IMG/VR virus record: IMGVR_UViG_3300035181_003133
Location: 1-32,396 of that record
Source of the DNA: a virus
DNA length: 32,396 bases
Reading direction: 5' to 3' (one strand)
Notes under the pieces: model-generated
Seen by the model: the letters and a program-made list of their open reading frames with translations, nothing else
What the model was told of the DNA's origin: nothing
Databases searched by the model: none
Made by a program: the position numbers and the translations under genes
Part shown: in pieces, positions 14,516 to 22,137 of the stretch
How positions within the stretch are numbered: the stretch's first letter is position 1
How the letters are laid out: every line of letters starts with the position of its first letter

Positions 14516-15217
14516 ATGGCACTCCAGCAACCCTACGCCAGTTTGCGCGACCTTGACGAGCTTGGCGTCGCTGCCGAGGCGTTGGCTATGCTCCCCCCCG
14601 GGCATAAGCGGCGAGCCATCCTTGCGGCGTCGGGGCGCATCGCCTTGTACTTGCGCAAGAGGCACACGCTGCCACTGACACCAGACGTCACCCCCATCGA
14701 CACCACGGGGCTCTTGGGCGGCGGTACGGCGTCTTTGGCTATCAGCAACCCAGGCCCCGCAACGGTGCAAGACATCGCCGTCAAGGTGGTAGCGCCGGGC
14801 ACCGCGGGCATCGTCGGCGTGACTGTGCAGGTAAGCCTTGACGCTGGCACCACCTACGGCCCCCCTACGGCCCTTGCGCTGACGGGCGCCCTCACCATCG
14901 ACGGCGTGACGTTGACGCTGACAGGGTCCCTTGCCGCGGGCGACGTCGTCGAGTGGAGCACGCGCGTCGACTACGGCCTGTGCGAGTCGACAATCGCTAT
15001 CACCGCCTACCTGCTCCTCAACAACCGAGGACTCGACCCGGCATCCATGGCCGACCTGGAGAAGCGTTGGGAGAAAGCCTTGCAGTGGTCGAAGGACGTC
15101 GCCGCTGGTGACGCGTTCCTCGACTCAAAAGAAGACGCTACGCCCGACCTCGACGAAGCGGGCCCCTATGGAGAAGGCCAAGTCAACCCCTGGGACTTCC
15201 TGGACGTGGCATCGTGA
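14516..15217 (+). CDS. Mu gp36-like head-tail connector with beta-module insertion
   Basis: Residues 1-68 (YASLRDLDELGVAAEALAML...AASGRIALYLRKRHTLPL) and 151-233 (YGLCESTIAITAYLLLNNRGLDP...AGDAFLDSKEDATP) correspond to the two halves of a gp36/DUF1320 connector, normally ~140-150 residues in one piece. Between them (about 69-150) is an inserted beta-rich module (GTAGIVGVTVQVSLDAGTTY ... LTLTGSLAAGDVVEWST) that resembles two modules in the sheath protein. The connector should link portal and tail; the insertion would project from it. It overlaps the next gene by GTGA. Start: ATG 14516, no Shine-Dalgarno, consistent with the motif upstream. The insertion is seen directly; the domain assignment is by pattern. 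Confidence 0.75.
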   Translation: MALQQPYASLRDLDELGVAAEALAMLPPGHKRRAILAASGRIALYLRKRHTLPLTPDVTPIDTTGLLGGGTASLAISNPGPATVQDIAVKVVAPGTAGIVGVTVQVSLDAGTTYGPPTALALTGALTIDGVTLTLTGSLAAGDVVEWSTRVDYGLCESTIAITAYLLLNNRGLDPASMADLEKRWEKALQWSKDVAAGDAFLDSKEDATPDLDEAGPYGEGQVNPWDFLDVAS

Positions 15218-15615
15218 GCGGCATCACGGGCGACTTCGCGCAGCTCGACGCCATCATCGCCAAGTACGGCGCCATGGGCAGTGCCGTCACGCGCGCGCTC
15301 GTCGTGGCAGCACCGAAGATCCAGGCACAGGCACGTGCCAACTACGCCTCTAACAAGGGCCCGGACGGTGCGCCATGGGCCAAGAATAAGGACGGCACCT
15401 ACCCGTCGCTCAACCGGCCTGCGGCTGGTGTGACCTTCACCGCGAGCGGCAACAGCATCCTTGGTGCTGCGGAGGACGTGCTCAAGTACCACCAAGAGGG
15501 CAACGACCGCTTGCCACGTCGCCCCGTGTTCCCCGACGAAGGCACCATCCCCGATCCTTGGATGGTCATCATCAACGCGGCACTGCTCGATGAACTTGGA
15601 GACACGCAACCATGA
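15214..15615 (+). CDS. Phage virion morphogenesis (tail completion) protein
   Basis: This 133-residue protein resembles the phage virion morphogenesis family (Mu G / P2 S type). It has an N-terminal helical segment with AVTRALVVAAPKIQAQARANYASNKGPDGAPWAKN, where the PDGxPWA motif is a hallmark, followed by VTFTASGNSILGAAEDVLKYHQEG and the RLPRRPVFPDEG ending (R-P-F/V signature). These proteins finish the tail or join it to the head. The GTG overlaps the stop of the gp36-like gene, and the next gene overlaps this one by ATGA, so all three are translated as a unit. Confidence 0.8.
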   Translation: MSGITGDFAQLDAIIAKYGAMGSAVTRALVVAAPKIQAQARANYASNKGPDGAPWAKNKDGTYPSLNRPAAGVTFTASGNSILGAAEDVLKYHQEGNDRLPRRPVFPDEGTIPDPWMVIINAALLDELGDTQP

Positions 15616-16187
15616 GCGACCTGTCCATCCCCGACCTCGTCATCGCCGTCCAGGCGGACATTGCAGCGCGCGGCTACGCGGCCACCAAGGTGCTCTTTGG
15701 TGACTGGAACGCCTCGAAGCACAAGGACGCCGACTACGTCATCTTTGGGCTTGGTGGCTTTGAGTTCTCGGACCCCCTTGGACCAGGCCCCTACTTTCAA
15801 GACCCTGTAGCCATGACAAGCCAAGCGCGGGCGCTCTACTCGCGCGTACAGACCTGCCGGGTATGGGTGACCGCGGCGCCCCCTGTGCCAGCGCCCGACC
15901 CCTTACGTGCGGAGAAGAGCCAGGTGGCTACCGCGGCCCTGCTCCATGCCGTCACCACGGCGCTGTGGAGGGCTGCCACGGGCTCTTTGGAGCAGGGTCC
16001 AGGCGAGTGGCCACGACCGGAGCAGCAGCAGTTTGTGTACGGGTCGCTGGCCACGTTCACCTTCAAGCTGTGGATCCCGGTCCTCGATGACGCGATGCAG
16101 TTCTTGACACCGAACGCAGCGGCGTCGACCACGACAACCTACCTGACCATCGGTGGGACTAACTACCAGGCGTCCAAGTCACCCTAG
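15612..16187 (+). CDS. Tail terminator-like protein (Mu gp37 position)
   Basis: The 191-residue product lies between the tail completion gene and the sheath, where Mu has its gp37/K-type tail terminator. Visible parts are IPDLVIAVQADIAARGYAATKVLFGDW (helix-strand), DYVIFGLGGFEF, the CRVWVTAAPPVPAPDPLRAEKSQVATAALLHAVTTALW helix and a final YGSLATFTFKLWIPVLDDAMQFL. Alternating strand-helix-strand structure matches terminator proteins that cap the tube and sheath. The assignment rests on position and fold pattern; specific motifs are weak. There is no membrane segment. The ATG at 15612 overlaps the upstream stop. Confidence 0.6.
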   Translation: MSDLSIPDLVIAVQADIAARGYAATKVLFGDWNASKHKDADYVIFGLGGFEFSDPLGPGPYFQDPVAMTSQARALYSRVQTCRVWVTAAPPVPAPDPLRAEKSQVATAALLHAVTTALWRAATGSLEQGPGEWPRPEQQQFVYGSLATFTFKLWIPVLDDAMQFLTPNAAASTTTTYLTIGGTNYQASKSP

Positions 16188-16197
16188 CTACCTGGCT

Positions 16198-16206
16198 CGG
16201 TAGAGT
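16198..16206 (+). promoter_or_regulatory. CGGTANNGT start motif (CGGTAGAGT)
   Basis: Lies 20 bases before the sheath ATG, with a separate Shine-Dalgarno AAAGGAG (16210-16216) between; TGGC and GCCA flank the motif. Here it would give a normal leadered mRNA. Confidence 0.5.
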
Positions 16207-16226
16207 GCCAAAGGAGACTTCCTCTC

Positions 16227-18014
16227 ATGGCAATTCCCTCGGCCAAACTCACTGTCGCAAAGGGCGGCCTTGGTATTATCCAGGCTCCCCCCACCACGGT
16301 CCACGTCGTGATCGGCCCCGCTTCCAAGGGCCCGCTTTTCACGCCCCTCAACTTCAATGACCCCACGGCTATCGCTACCATGCACGGCTGCGGCCTCATG
16401 CCCAAGGCAGCGGCTTACCCGTGCGCGCAGACCGGGGCGCCCGTCGTCGGCATGCGTATCCCGACGGCGGCTGTGGCTGCCTTCAAAAGCGCAGTGGTCA
16501 AGACTGGTACTGGCACCTCGGTTGTAACGGTATCAGGCCCGGCCCTCGATGGGGTCGACGTGGTGTTCACGGTCACAACGGGCGGCACCATTGGCACCAG
16601 TGCGTCCTACACGCTGTCTTTGGACGGTGGGGCCACCACGGGCGCGATCACGTCGCTTGGCGTGGCCACCACGCTTGTGCTCGCCGGCACGGGGCTCACC
16701 CTGAACTTCGGCGCTGGAACTTTGGTCGCGGGTGACACGATCGCCTTCTACGCACTTCCCGCGAGTCAAGCCGTGCTGCCCATCACGATTACGCGCGTGG
16801 CTACCTCGACGTGTGTCGTCACTGAGACCGCGGCGGCGCCCAACGATGCGTACGAGGTGCTCTTCCAGGTCGTCACGGCGGGCACCATCGGTGTTGCTGG
16901 AATCACTTTCAAATACTCGCTCGACGCGGGCGGCACATTCTCGGCTGTCACGTCGCTTGGCACGTCGACGACCATCGCCCTACTCGATGGTGTTGAGCCG
17001 GCTGGCCTGACCCTCTCGCTCGCCGCTGGAACTTTGGACGTCGGCGACACCGTTGCCTTTCGCACCACCGCCCCTGGCTACGCTGCGGCTGACGTCGTGA
17101 CGGCCCTGACAGCGCTCGATCAGTCGGCGATCACCTGGTCATTCATCCACGTGGCGGGTGAGACCTCCGTTGCACAGGCGGGCACCATCGGCGCCAAGAT
17201 GACGGCCCTAGAGAACGCCAGCACCTACTCGTTCTGCGCAATGTCGGCCCGTGACTGGGGCACCTCTGAGAATCACCTCCTGTGGTCCTCGCGCTTGGCG
17301 GCCCTGTGGTCCAGCTTTGCGAACGACCGTATCAGCGTCGCGGGAGGCATGGAGCGCATCACCTGCCCCATCACGAGCCGCAGCAATCGCCGCTCGGTTA
17401 TGTGGGCGACCATCGCGCGCCTGCTCTCGCGCCCTGTGCAAGAGGACCCGGGTCGCAAGTCTACAGGCCCGCTCACCAGCGATGTCACCATCTACGACGC
17501 TAACAACATCCTTGTAGAGCACGACGCGCGGTTTGACTCGACTTTGCACGACGCACGCTTCCTGACGCACCGGAGCTACAAGGACACTCGGGGGGTGTTC
17601 GTTACTAGGGGCAACATGGCTTACTCCTTCGTCGACTTCTCGCGCATCGCTCAACGTCGCGTCATGGACATCGCGTCCGCCGTCTACCGCGTGGCCATGG
17701 AGGAGCAGATCGAAGAGGGCTTGCTCGTCAACCCCGCGGGCAACCCTGACAACGCTCTCCCCGGCTCTGTGCGTGAGGAGGACTGCCGTCGCATCGAACG
17801 CGAGATTGGCACGGCGCTGTACGACGCGATCGTGAAGACCGGCATGGCCAGCGATGTCCAGGCTCAAGTCTCGCGCACTGACACCCCGCTCACCAACGGC
17901 GGCGTCCTCTCTTCGATCGTGGCGATTACAGGTCTAGCCTATATCGATTCCATGACGGGTGTTGTGCGCTACGTATCCCCCAAACTCGTCGCGATCCAGT
18001 CGCAGGCGTCGTGA
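16227..18014 (+). CDS. Contractile tail sheath protein (DUF2586-like) with two beta modules
   Basis: This 595-residue protein is the sheath subunit that contracts around the tube on infection. The N-terminus (AIPSAKLTVAKGGLGIIQAPPTTVHVVIGPASKGPLF) and the C-terminal part (ENHLLWSSRLAALWSSFANDRISVAGG..., RRVMDIASAVYRVAMEEQIEEGLLVNPAGNPDNALPGSVREEDCRRIEREIG) match sheath proteins of the DUF2586 kind. Residues ~90-175 and ~188-280 are two copies of one beta-rich module (GTIGTSASYTLSLDGGATTG / GTIGVAGITFKYSLDAGGTF, each ending GTL.xGDTxAF). They are related to the insertion in the gp36-like protein. They probably decorate the outer surface of the sheath. AAAGGAG provides the ribosome site. Confidence 0.88.
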   Translation: MAIPSAKLTVAKGGLGIIQAPPTTVHVVIGPASKGPLFTPLNFNDPTAIATMHGCGLMPKAAAYPCAQTGAPVVGMRIPTAAVAAFKSAVVKTGTGTSVVTVSGPALDGVDVVFTVTTGGTIGTSASYTLSLDGGATTGAITSLGVATTLVLAGTGLTLNFGAGTLVAGDTIAFYALPASQAVLPITITRVATSTCVVTETAAAPNDAYEVLFQVVTAGTIGVAGITFKYSLDAGGTFSAVTSLGTSTTIALLDGVEPAGLTLSLAAGTLDVGDTVAFRTTAPGYAAADVVTALTALDQSAITWSFIHVAGETSVAQAGTIGAKMTALENASTYSFCAMSARDWGTSENHLLWSSRLAALWSSFANDRISVAGGMERITCPITSRSNRRSVMWATIARLLSRPVQEDPGRKSTGPLTSDVTIYDANNILVEHDARFDSTLHDARFLTHRSYKDTRGVFVTRGNMAYSFVDFSRIAQRRVMDIASAVYRVAMEEQIEEGLLVNPAGNPDNALPGSVREEDCRRIEREIGTALYDAIVKTGMASDVQAQVSRTDTPLTNGGVLSSIVAITGLAYIDSMTGVVRYVSPKLVAIQSQAS

Positions 18015-18024
18015 GGTCACTGTC

Positions 18025-18483
18025 ATGGGAATGAATATTAACGGCCTTTGGCACTCGTTCGCGACTGCTGAGATCGATCTGGCAGGCTCGAAGTTTCGTG
18101 GCTTCTCGGCACTCAACTGGGGCCAAGACCTCAAGAAAGAAATTGTTAAGGGGAGCGGCGTCGTAGGCCTCGGTTACACGATGGGGGACCTCGAAAGCAA
18201 GGCAGATTTCGAGATCCTCTATAGCGAGTGGATCCGCTTCACGCAAAAGCTTGGCGACGGCTGGGGCTACAAGCAGTTCAACATCGGCTGCCAGTACCGC
18301 GTGCCAGGTAAGCCACTGATTACCGTGGCTATCAAGAACGTCACGGTCAACGCCGATGACGTGAGCAACAGCAAGGGCCCCGGTGCCACGATGGCGAAGG
18401 TGACCCTTCAAGTTGTCGAGCCCATCGAGGTCAACGGTATCACGATTATTGGCCGCACCTTGCTCGCCGCACAGCAGAAGTAG
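18025..18483 (+). CDS. Tail tube protein (Mu M-like)
   Basis: This 152-residue protein directly follows the sheath gene, the fixed place of the tube subunit. It begins MGMNINGLWHSFATAEIDLAGSKFRGFSALNWGQDLKKEIVKGSG, a pattern typical of tube proteins of this class (an N-terminal strand, a central VKGSG turn and a long helix), and includes YTMGDLESKADFEILYSEW and GYKQFNIGCQYRV. The tube is a stack of hexamers inside the sheath that conducts DNA. GAGGT (18013-18017) lies 7 bases before the ATG at 18025; an upstream in-frame ATG inside the sheath gene is discarded. Confidence 0.82.
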   Translation: MGMNINGLWHSFATAEIDLAGSKFRGFSALNWGQDLKKEIVKGSGVVGLGYTMGDLESKADFEILYSEWIRFTQKLGDGWGYKQFNIGCQYRVPGKPLITVAIKNVTVNADDVSNSKGPGATMAKVTLQVVEPIEVNGITIIGRTLLAAQQK

Positions 18484-18522
18484 CAGCGCCCCCCAAGCGC
18501 CAACTAGGCCTCGTCTCTTCGC

Positions 18523-18531
18523 CGGTATGGT
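18523..18531 (+). promoter_or_regulatory. CGGTANNGT start motif (CGGTATGGT)
   Basis: Lies 36 bases before the ATG at 18568, with a Shine-Dalgarno GGGAG between them; it is the most distant copy from its start codon. Confidence 0.4.
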
Positions 18532-18567
18532 GAGCAGACGGGGCTTCCGTCGTTTGGGAGAGCGACT

Positions 18568-19110
18568 ATGACGACCATCGATACGAGCACTTGGACCGAC
18601 GAGCAACGCGCTGAGTTTGCGGCACTGGACGCCTCGATCGCAGAGGAGACCGCCAAGGCAGAGTTGGGCGAAGCCAAGCGCGAAGCGGAGCGACTTAGCC
18701 CCGTCAATGTGCTCGCGGAGCGCAAGGCGGCACTCGAAGCCAAGGCAAAGGTCGCGGCCCTGGCTACTGCGGAGCTGGTCGCAGACGTCGCCTTCCGTAA
18801 GGCCATCGTCGAGCACGGTGGCAAAGAGCGCGTCGCCCGCATCTTCACCGAGGAGGGCTCGATCATCCTTCGCGCCATGACTCTGGCGGAGTCGGATGAC
18901 TATGGGGCTCGTGTTGAGGAGCTGCCATCGATCGTCGAGAAGATCGCCACTGCGCGTGAAGCACTGGCGGCCACCGTGGTCTACCCGTCGCGCGACGCGT
19001 TCAATGCTGCCGTGACGAAGTGGCCTGGACTGTGGGCCTTCCTGTACGTGGCCCGCGACGCAATGATCGCAGGCATCAAGGAAGACACCGCGGGAAAAGG
19101 CTCGCGCTAG
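18568..19110 (+). CDS. Tail assembly chaperone, short form
   Basis: The 180-residue product sits just before the tape measure gene, where contractile and long-tailed phages have their tail chaperones. The N-terminal third is a charged coiled coil (DEQRAEFAALDASIAEETAKAELGEAKREAERL). It then has FRKAIVEHGGKERVARIFTEEGSIILRAMTLAESDDYGARVEEL and ends in a WPGLWAFLYVARDAM helix. It binds and protects the hydrophobic tape measure until tube assembly. The stop at 19108-19110 lies within a frameshift signal, so a second, longer product is made from the same start. Confidence 0.8.
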   Translation: MTTIDTSTWTDEQRAEFAALDASIAEETAKAELGEAKREAERLSPVNVLAERKAALEAKAKVAALATAELVADVAFRKAIVEHGGKERVARIFTEEGSIILRAMTLAESDDYGARVEELPSIVEKIATAREALAATVVYPSRDAFNAAVTKWPGLWAFLYVARDAMIAGIKEDTAGKGSR

Positions 19111-19271
19111 CCACTGACGCCAAGGGCGACGTCGGCCTGACAGCGGAGTTGCTAGCGCGTGTGCTCGTTCCTCACGATCGTCGACACGATGACGGGGCCC
19201 ACGCTGCCACGCTTCTCTTGGCAGCAGCCCTGGTCAAGTACATCAATTCGTCCTCACCGTCACAGGAGTAG
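18568..19271 (+). CDS. Tail assembly chaperone, -1 frameshift long form
   Basis: A -1 slip at GGGAAAA (19092-19098) joins the first 177 codons to a 57-codon frame ending with TAG at 19269-19271, just before the tape measure GTG. The extension reads RLALATDAKGDVGLTAELLARVLVPHDRR...ALVKYINSSSP, a helical segment. The total is about 234 residues. This matches the two-product chaperone scheme known from many tailed phages (for example lambda G and G-T): the short form protects the tape measure, and the long form brings tube subunits. The long frame has no start codon of its own in a sensible place and fills the gap to the tape measure exactly. Confidence 0.8.
19092..19159 (+). promoter_or_regulatory. 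Programmed -1 frameshift site with downstream stem
   Basis: The slippery heptamer G-GGA-AAA is in the correct register (codons GCG GGA AAA). Four bases after it a perfect 9-bp stem can form between CGCGCTAGC (19103-19111) and GCTAGCGCG (19151-19159), with the zero-frame stop inside the first arm. The 39-base loop contains further self-complementary GC-rich sequence. Confidence 0.82.
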
Positions 19272-19273
19272 TC

Positions 19274-20917
19274 GTGGACTTTCGCGCAACCCTAACCAAC
19301 TCCATGTCGGGGCCCGCTGCCGAAGCGGAGGCCTCCATGGTGTCGTTGCGCGGGGCAATTCAGTCCACGCACGCAGCGTTGGAAGCCTTTCAAGCCTCGT
19401 CGACGAAGGCCTCGGCTGGGCTCGCCGCCATCACGGCAAAGGGACAACAGGCACGCGCACTCGCTGAGGCCAAAGGCTCTGCTCAACTCGCTGCTATCAA
19501 CGCAAAGGGGCAACAGGCTCTTGCGCTTGCCGAGGCCAAGGCTGGCTCTGGGCTCATGGCCGCACGTGAGAAGATGGCTGCGGCCGACATGGCACAGAAG
19601 AACAAGGCTATCGCAGCCCTGATCTTGTCCCAGTCCAAGGCGAGCACTGCGCTGTCTAAGGCGACGAAGCCCGAGAAAGCTAAGGCTGCGGCGATGGACA
19701 AGCCTGAGAAGGTGAAGTCCGACAAGCTTGCGGCTGCTAAGGCCAAACTTGCCCCCAAGTCAGAGGGCGACCCCAAGGCCGGCAAGATCAGCGAAGGCCT
19801 CAAGAGCATCGTAGGCGGCGCTGGTAAGGCCATGGCGGCATTGTCGGCCATCGCCATCGGGCTAGCGGCGGCGGGGCTCAAGATGGGGTTCCCCTTGGCC
19901 ATGGGCTACAAGGGCATGGCGAAGCTCCAAATGATCTCGGCTCGAATGAGCCTGGACATTCGCAAGCTCTTCAGTGGTGTCGATCCTGCTCCGGTCATTC
20001 GCGCCGCGGAAAAGTTCGCCACCATGTTTTCCAAGACCACGTCCACGGGGCGCGTGCTCTCAGACATCATCGGGCGTGTCTTCAACGGCCTCTTCGGGTT
20101 CCTTGAGGCTGCACAACCGTATGTGACAGCCTTCGCACAAGGCATGATCTTCGGCTTCCTGACGGTTGAGAACGCCGTCCTGAAGGCACGCATCGGCCTC
20201 CTACCGTTCACCAATGAACTAGAATCCATGGTTGGCAAGGGGCAGCTCCTGAAGGTCGCCTTCTATGGAGGCGCGCTCGTCTTTGGCCTTTTGGCTGTCG
20301 CAGCTACCGCGGCGGTGGCTCCCTTCCTGCTCCTTGGCGCCGCGATCGAGAAGGTCATCGGCCTCTACAATGAGTGGACCGGCAACACCGTCACGTTGAA
20401 GAAGGTGCCGAAGGGTGCGACTGCGGGCGCCCTTCCTGACGCTGGCAAGGCTGCTACCCCGGCGACTGCGGCCACAGGGCTTGCTGGTCAAGCCGCGGGC
20501 GCTGCCATGGGCGACGGCCTCGTTAAGGGCATCACAGACAAGATGGGCGCCGCCACTGCCGCAGGTGCTGCGCTGGCCAAGGCGGCTGACACTGGGGTCA
20601 AGACGCAGGCTGCTATTAAGAGCCCCTCGCGGGTCTTCAGGCGCGCCGGTGGGTACATGGGCGAAGGCGTCGCCCTCGGCCTCAAAGACAGCGAGGACTC
20701 GGTTCAGAAGGCTGCGGCCAACTCCCTTGTCCCTGACCTCGACAAGGCCCCCAAGGGCAGCGCCAAGGCCGGCAAGGCAGGGGGCGACGGCGGTGGTGTC
20801 ACCATCAACTTCAATGGCCCCGTTGGTGGCGCAGTGGCGGACTTCGAGGCGGCCGTCCATCGGGCCTTCACTAACGAGCTTGCGGATATAGCCATGAACC
20901 TTGGCGTGAAGGTGTAG
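19274..20917 (+). CDS. Tail tape measure protein
   Basis: This 547-residue protein sets tail length and is ejected with DNA. It begins with an Ala-rich helical region that holds a tandem duplication: LAAITAKGQQARALAEAK (50-67) and LAAINAKGQQALALAEAK (72-89), period 22. It then has hydrophobic segments (AALSAIAIGLAAAGLKMGFPLAMGY and GALVFGLLAVAATAAVAPFLLLGAA) that may enter the membrane. The C-terminal domain carries IKSPSRVFRRAGGYMGEGVALGLKDSE, the SPSR-x-F ... G-x-GVA motif common in tape measures. At about 1.5 angstrom per residue the tail should be short (80 nm or less). The start is GTG, with AGGAG (19264-19268) 5 bases upstream. Confidence 0.88.
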   Translation: MDFRATLTNSMSGPAAEAEASMVSLRGAIQSTHAALEAFQASSTKASAGLAAITAKGQQARALAEAKGSAQLAAINAKGQQALALAEAKAGSGLMAAREKMAAADMAQKNKAIAALILSQSKASTALSKATKPEKAKAAAMDKPEKVKSDKLAAAKAKLAPKSEGDPKAGKISEGLKSIVGGAGKAMAALSAIAIGLAAAGLKMGFPLAMGYKGMAKLQMISARMSLDIRKLFSGVDPAPVIRAAEKFATMFSKTTSTGRVLSDIIGRVFNGLFGFLEAAQPYVTAFAQGMIFGFLTVENAVLKARIGLLPFTNELESMVGKGQLLKVAFYGGALVFGLLAVAATAAVAPFLLLGAAIEKVIGLYNEWTGNTVTLKKVPKGATAGALPDAGKAATPATAATGLAGQAAGAAMGDGLVKGITDKMGAATAAGAALAKAADTGVKTQAAIKSPSRVFRRAGGYMGEGVALGLKDSEDSVQKAAANSLVPDLDKAPKGSAKAGKAGGDGGGVTINFNGPVGGAVADFEAAVHRAFTNELADIAMNLGVKV

Positions 20918-20920
20918 GCC

Positions 20921-21472
20921 ATGAGCAACCCTATCGAGAACCCATCGATCTACAACTACTTCCTGCTTGGCGGCGTGCGGTCACCTGGACTCGCTACCAT
21001 CGAATCGGGCGGCGATCGAGCGATGAAGTGGGAGAATCAACAGTCCCCACTGACCGCAGGCGCTATCACGATCTTCAAAGGGGAGGAGATTTCCAAGGTC
21101 AGTTACACGTTGACCCTTTGGACGCCCGAGCACTTCACGGCCTGGGATGCGTTTGCGTCCATGCTCCGCGCTGGATCGAAGAAGCGACCACCACAGGTCT
21201 GGGACCTCGTTGACCCGGCTCTTCTCCACGCCGAGATCAAGTCGGTCGCGCTGGCAACGCTCTCGCCGGCACCGAAGAAGGTCGCGCCATCGAAGTGGAC
21301 GGTGTCTGTCGAGTTTACCGAGTATCGCAAGCCGAAGCCAAGCGGCGGCCCAGTAAAGCCCGCGCAGAACGAGCAAGAGAAGGCGAACGAGGCGCTCAAC
21401 AACGACAACAAGGCACTGGAACAGCAGCTAGCGGCGGCTAAGGCAGCCTATGCCGCGGACCACCCGTCATGA
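20921..21472 (+). CDS. Tail/baseplate protein, Mu N position
   Basis: The 183-residue product follows the tape measure, where Mu has gene N (DNA circularisation/baseplate hub). I do not see N motifs. Its N-terminal ~145 residues are beta-rich (NYFLLGGVRSPGLATIESGGDRAMKWENQ, EEISKVSYTLTLWTPEHF, KWTVSVEFTEYRKPKP), with an amphipathic tail (NEQEKANEALNNDNKALEQQLAAAKAAY) that looks like a coiled coil. The pattern is that of small hub or tube-baseplate adaptor proteins. The ATG at 20921 is 3 bases after the tape measure stop; the next gene overlaps its end by ATGA. Confidence 0.6.
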   Translation: MSNPIENPSIYNYFLLGGVRSPGLATIESGGDRAMKWENQQSPLTAGAITIFKGEEISKVSYTLTLWTPEHFTAWDAFASMLRAGSKKRPPQVWDLVDPALLHAEIKSVALATLSPAPKKVAPSKWTVSVEFTEYRKPKPSGGPVKPAQNEQEKANEALNNDNKALEQQLAAAKAAYAADHPS

Positions 21473-22137
21473 GCACCTACGCGCTCAATGGCAGCCCTAT
21501 CCAAAGCGTCGTGCTGAAGTTGCCGCAATGGGGCGTGTGGACTGCTCGCGTCAAGCTGGCGTCTGACAATGTGCTCGCCCATGGCGCGGCGGCCGTCATC
21601 GTCCTTGGCGACCTCACCCTCGCAGGCACCGTGCGCGCTGGCGGCGTGTTCTCCTCGTCTGCGGAGTACATCATCCTTGGTGGCAAGGATGGCTGGGCTG
21701 GCCCCGTGGCCAAGCGCTCCTACCGCACTGACACAGGGGTCAAGCTCTCCCAGGTGGCGACCGACCTCGGCATCGACGCTGGCGAGCGCGTAGCCTTGCT
21801 GCCAGGTACAGACCGCTCTGTGGGCTATGCGTACGCCCGTGCGGCTGGCACCGGCGCAGAGGCGCTCGATGCCCTGGGGACACCTTGGCACGTCGGAAGT
21901 GATGGTATCACGTACCTTGGCGAGCGCATCGGGCTGCCGCTTCCCAAGGCTGCAAAGTGGAGCGTCGAAAGCTATGACCCGGCCCGTCGCATGGCGGTCA
22001 TCGGGATCGCCAACGATGCGCTCGCGGCCTGGCAGCCTGGCACCAAGGTGAAGGGGAACGGCATCGACCTCCTCATCGGTAGCGTGGTTGTTAGGATTAC
22101 TGACCGGCGCATCGCGCTCGAAGTCTGGGGGACGTGA
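21469..22137 (+). CDS. Baseplate hub protein (Mu P/gp44 position)
   Basis: This 222-residue, beta-rich product lies between the adaptor and the spike. It includes GSPIQSVVLKLPQWGVWTARVKLASDN, ARAAGTGAEALDALGTPWHVGSDGITYLGERIG and a terminal GNGIDLLIGSVVVRITDRRIALEVWG. The hub (gp27/gp44 class) connects tube and spike as a trimer and is rich in beta barrels, which agrees, but this protein is shorter than Mu P (~380). It may be a reduced hub. Its start overlaps the upstream stop (ATGA) and its stop overlaps the spike start (TGATG), so it is made in step with them. Confidence 0.65.
   Translation: MSTYALNGSPIQSVVLKLPQWGVWTARVKLASDNVLAHGAAAVIVLGDLTLAGTVRAGGVFSSSAEYIILGGKDGWAGPVAKRSYRTDTGVKLSQVATDLGIDAGERVALLPGTDRSVGYAYARAAGTGAEALDALGTPWHVGSDGITYLGERIGLPLPKAAKWSVESYDPARRMAVIGIANDALAAWQPGTKVKGNGIDLLIGSVVVRITDRRIALEVWGT

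Noticed and set aside
17926-18816. 296-codon minus-strand frame
   Set aside because: Antisense to the tube and chaperone genes and disagrees with their clear identities.
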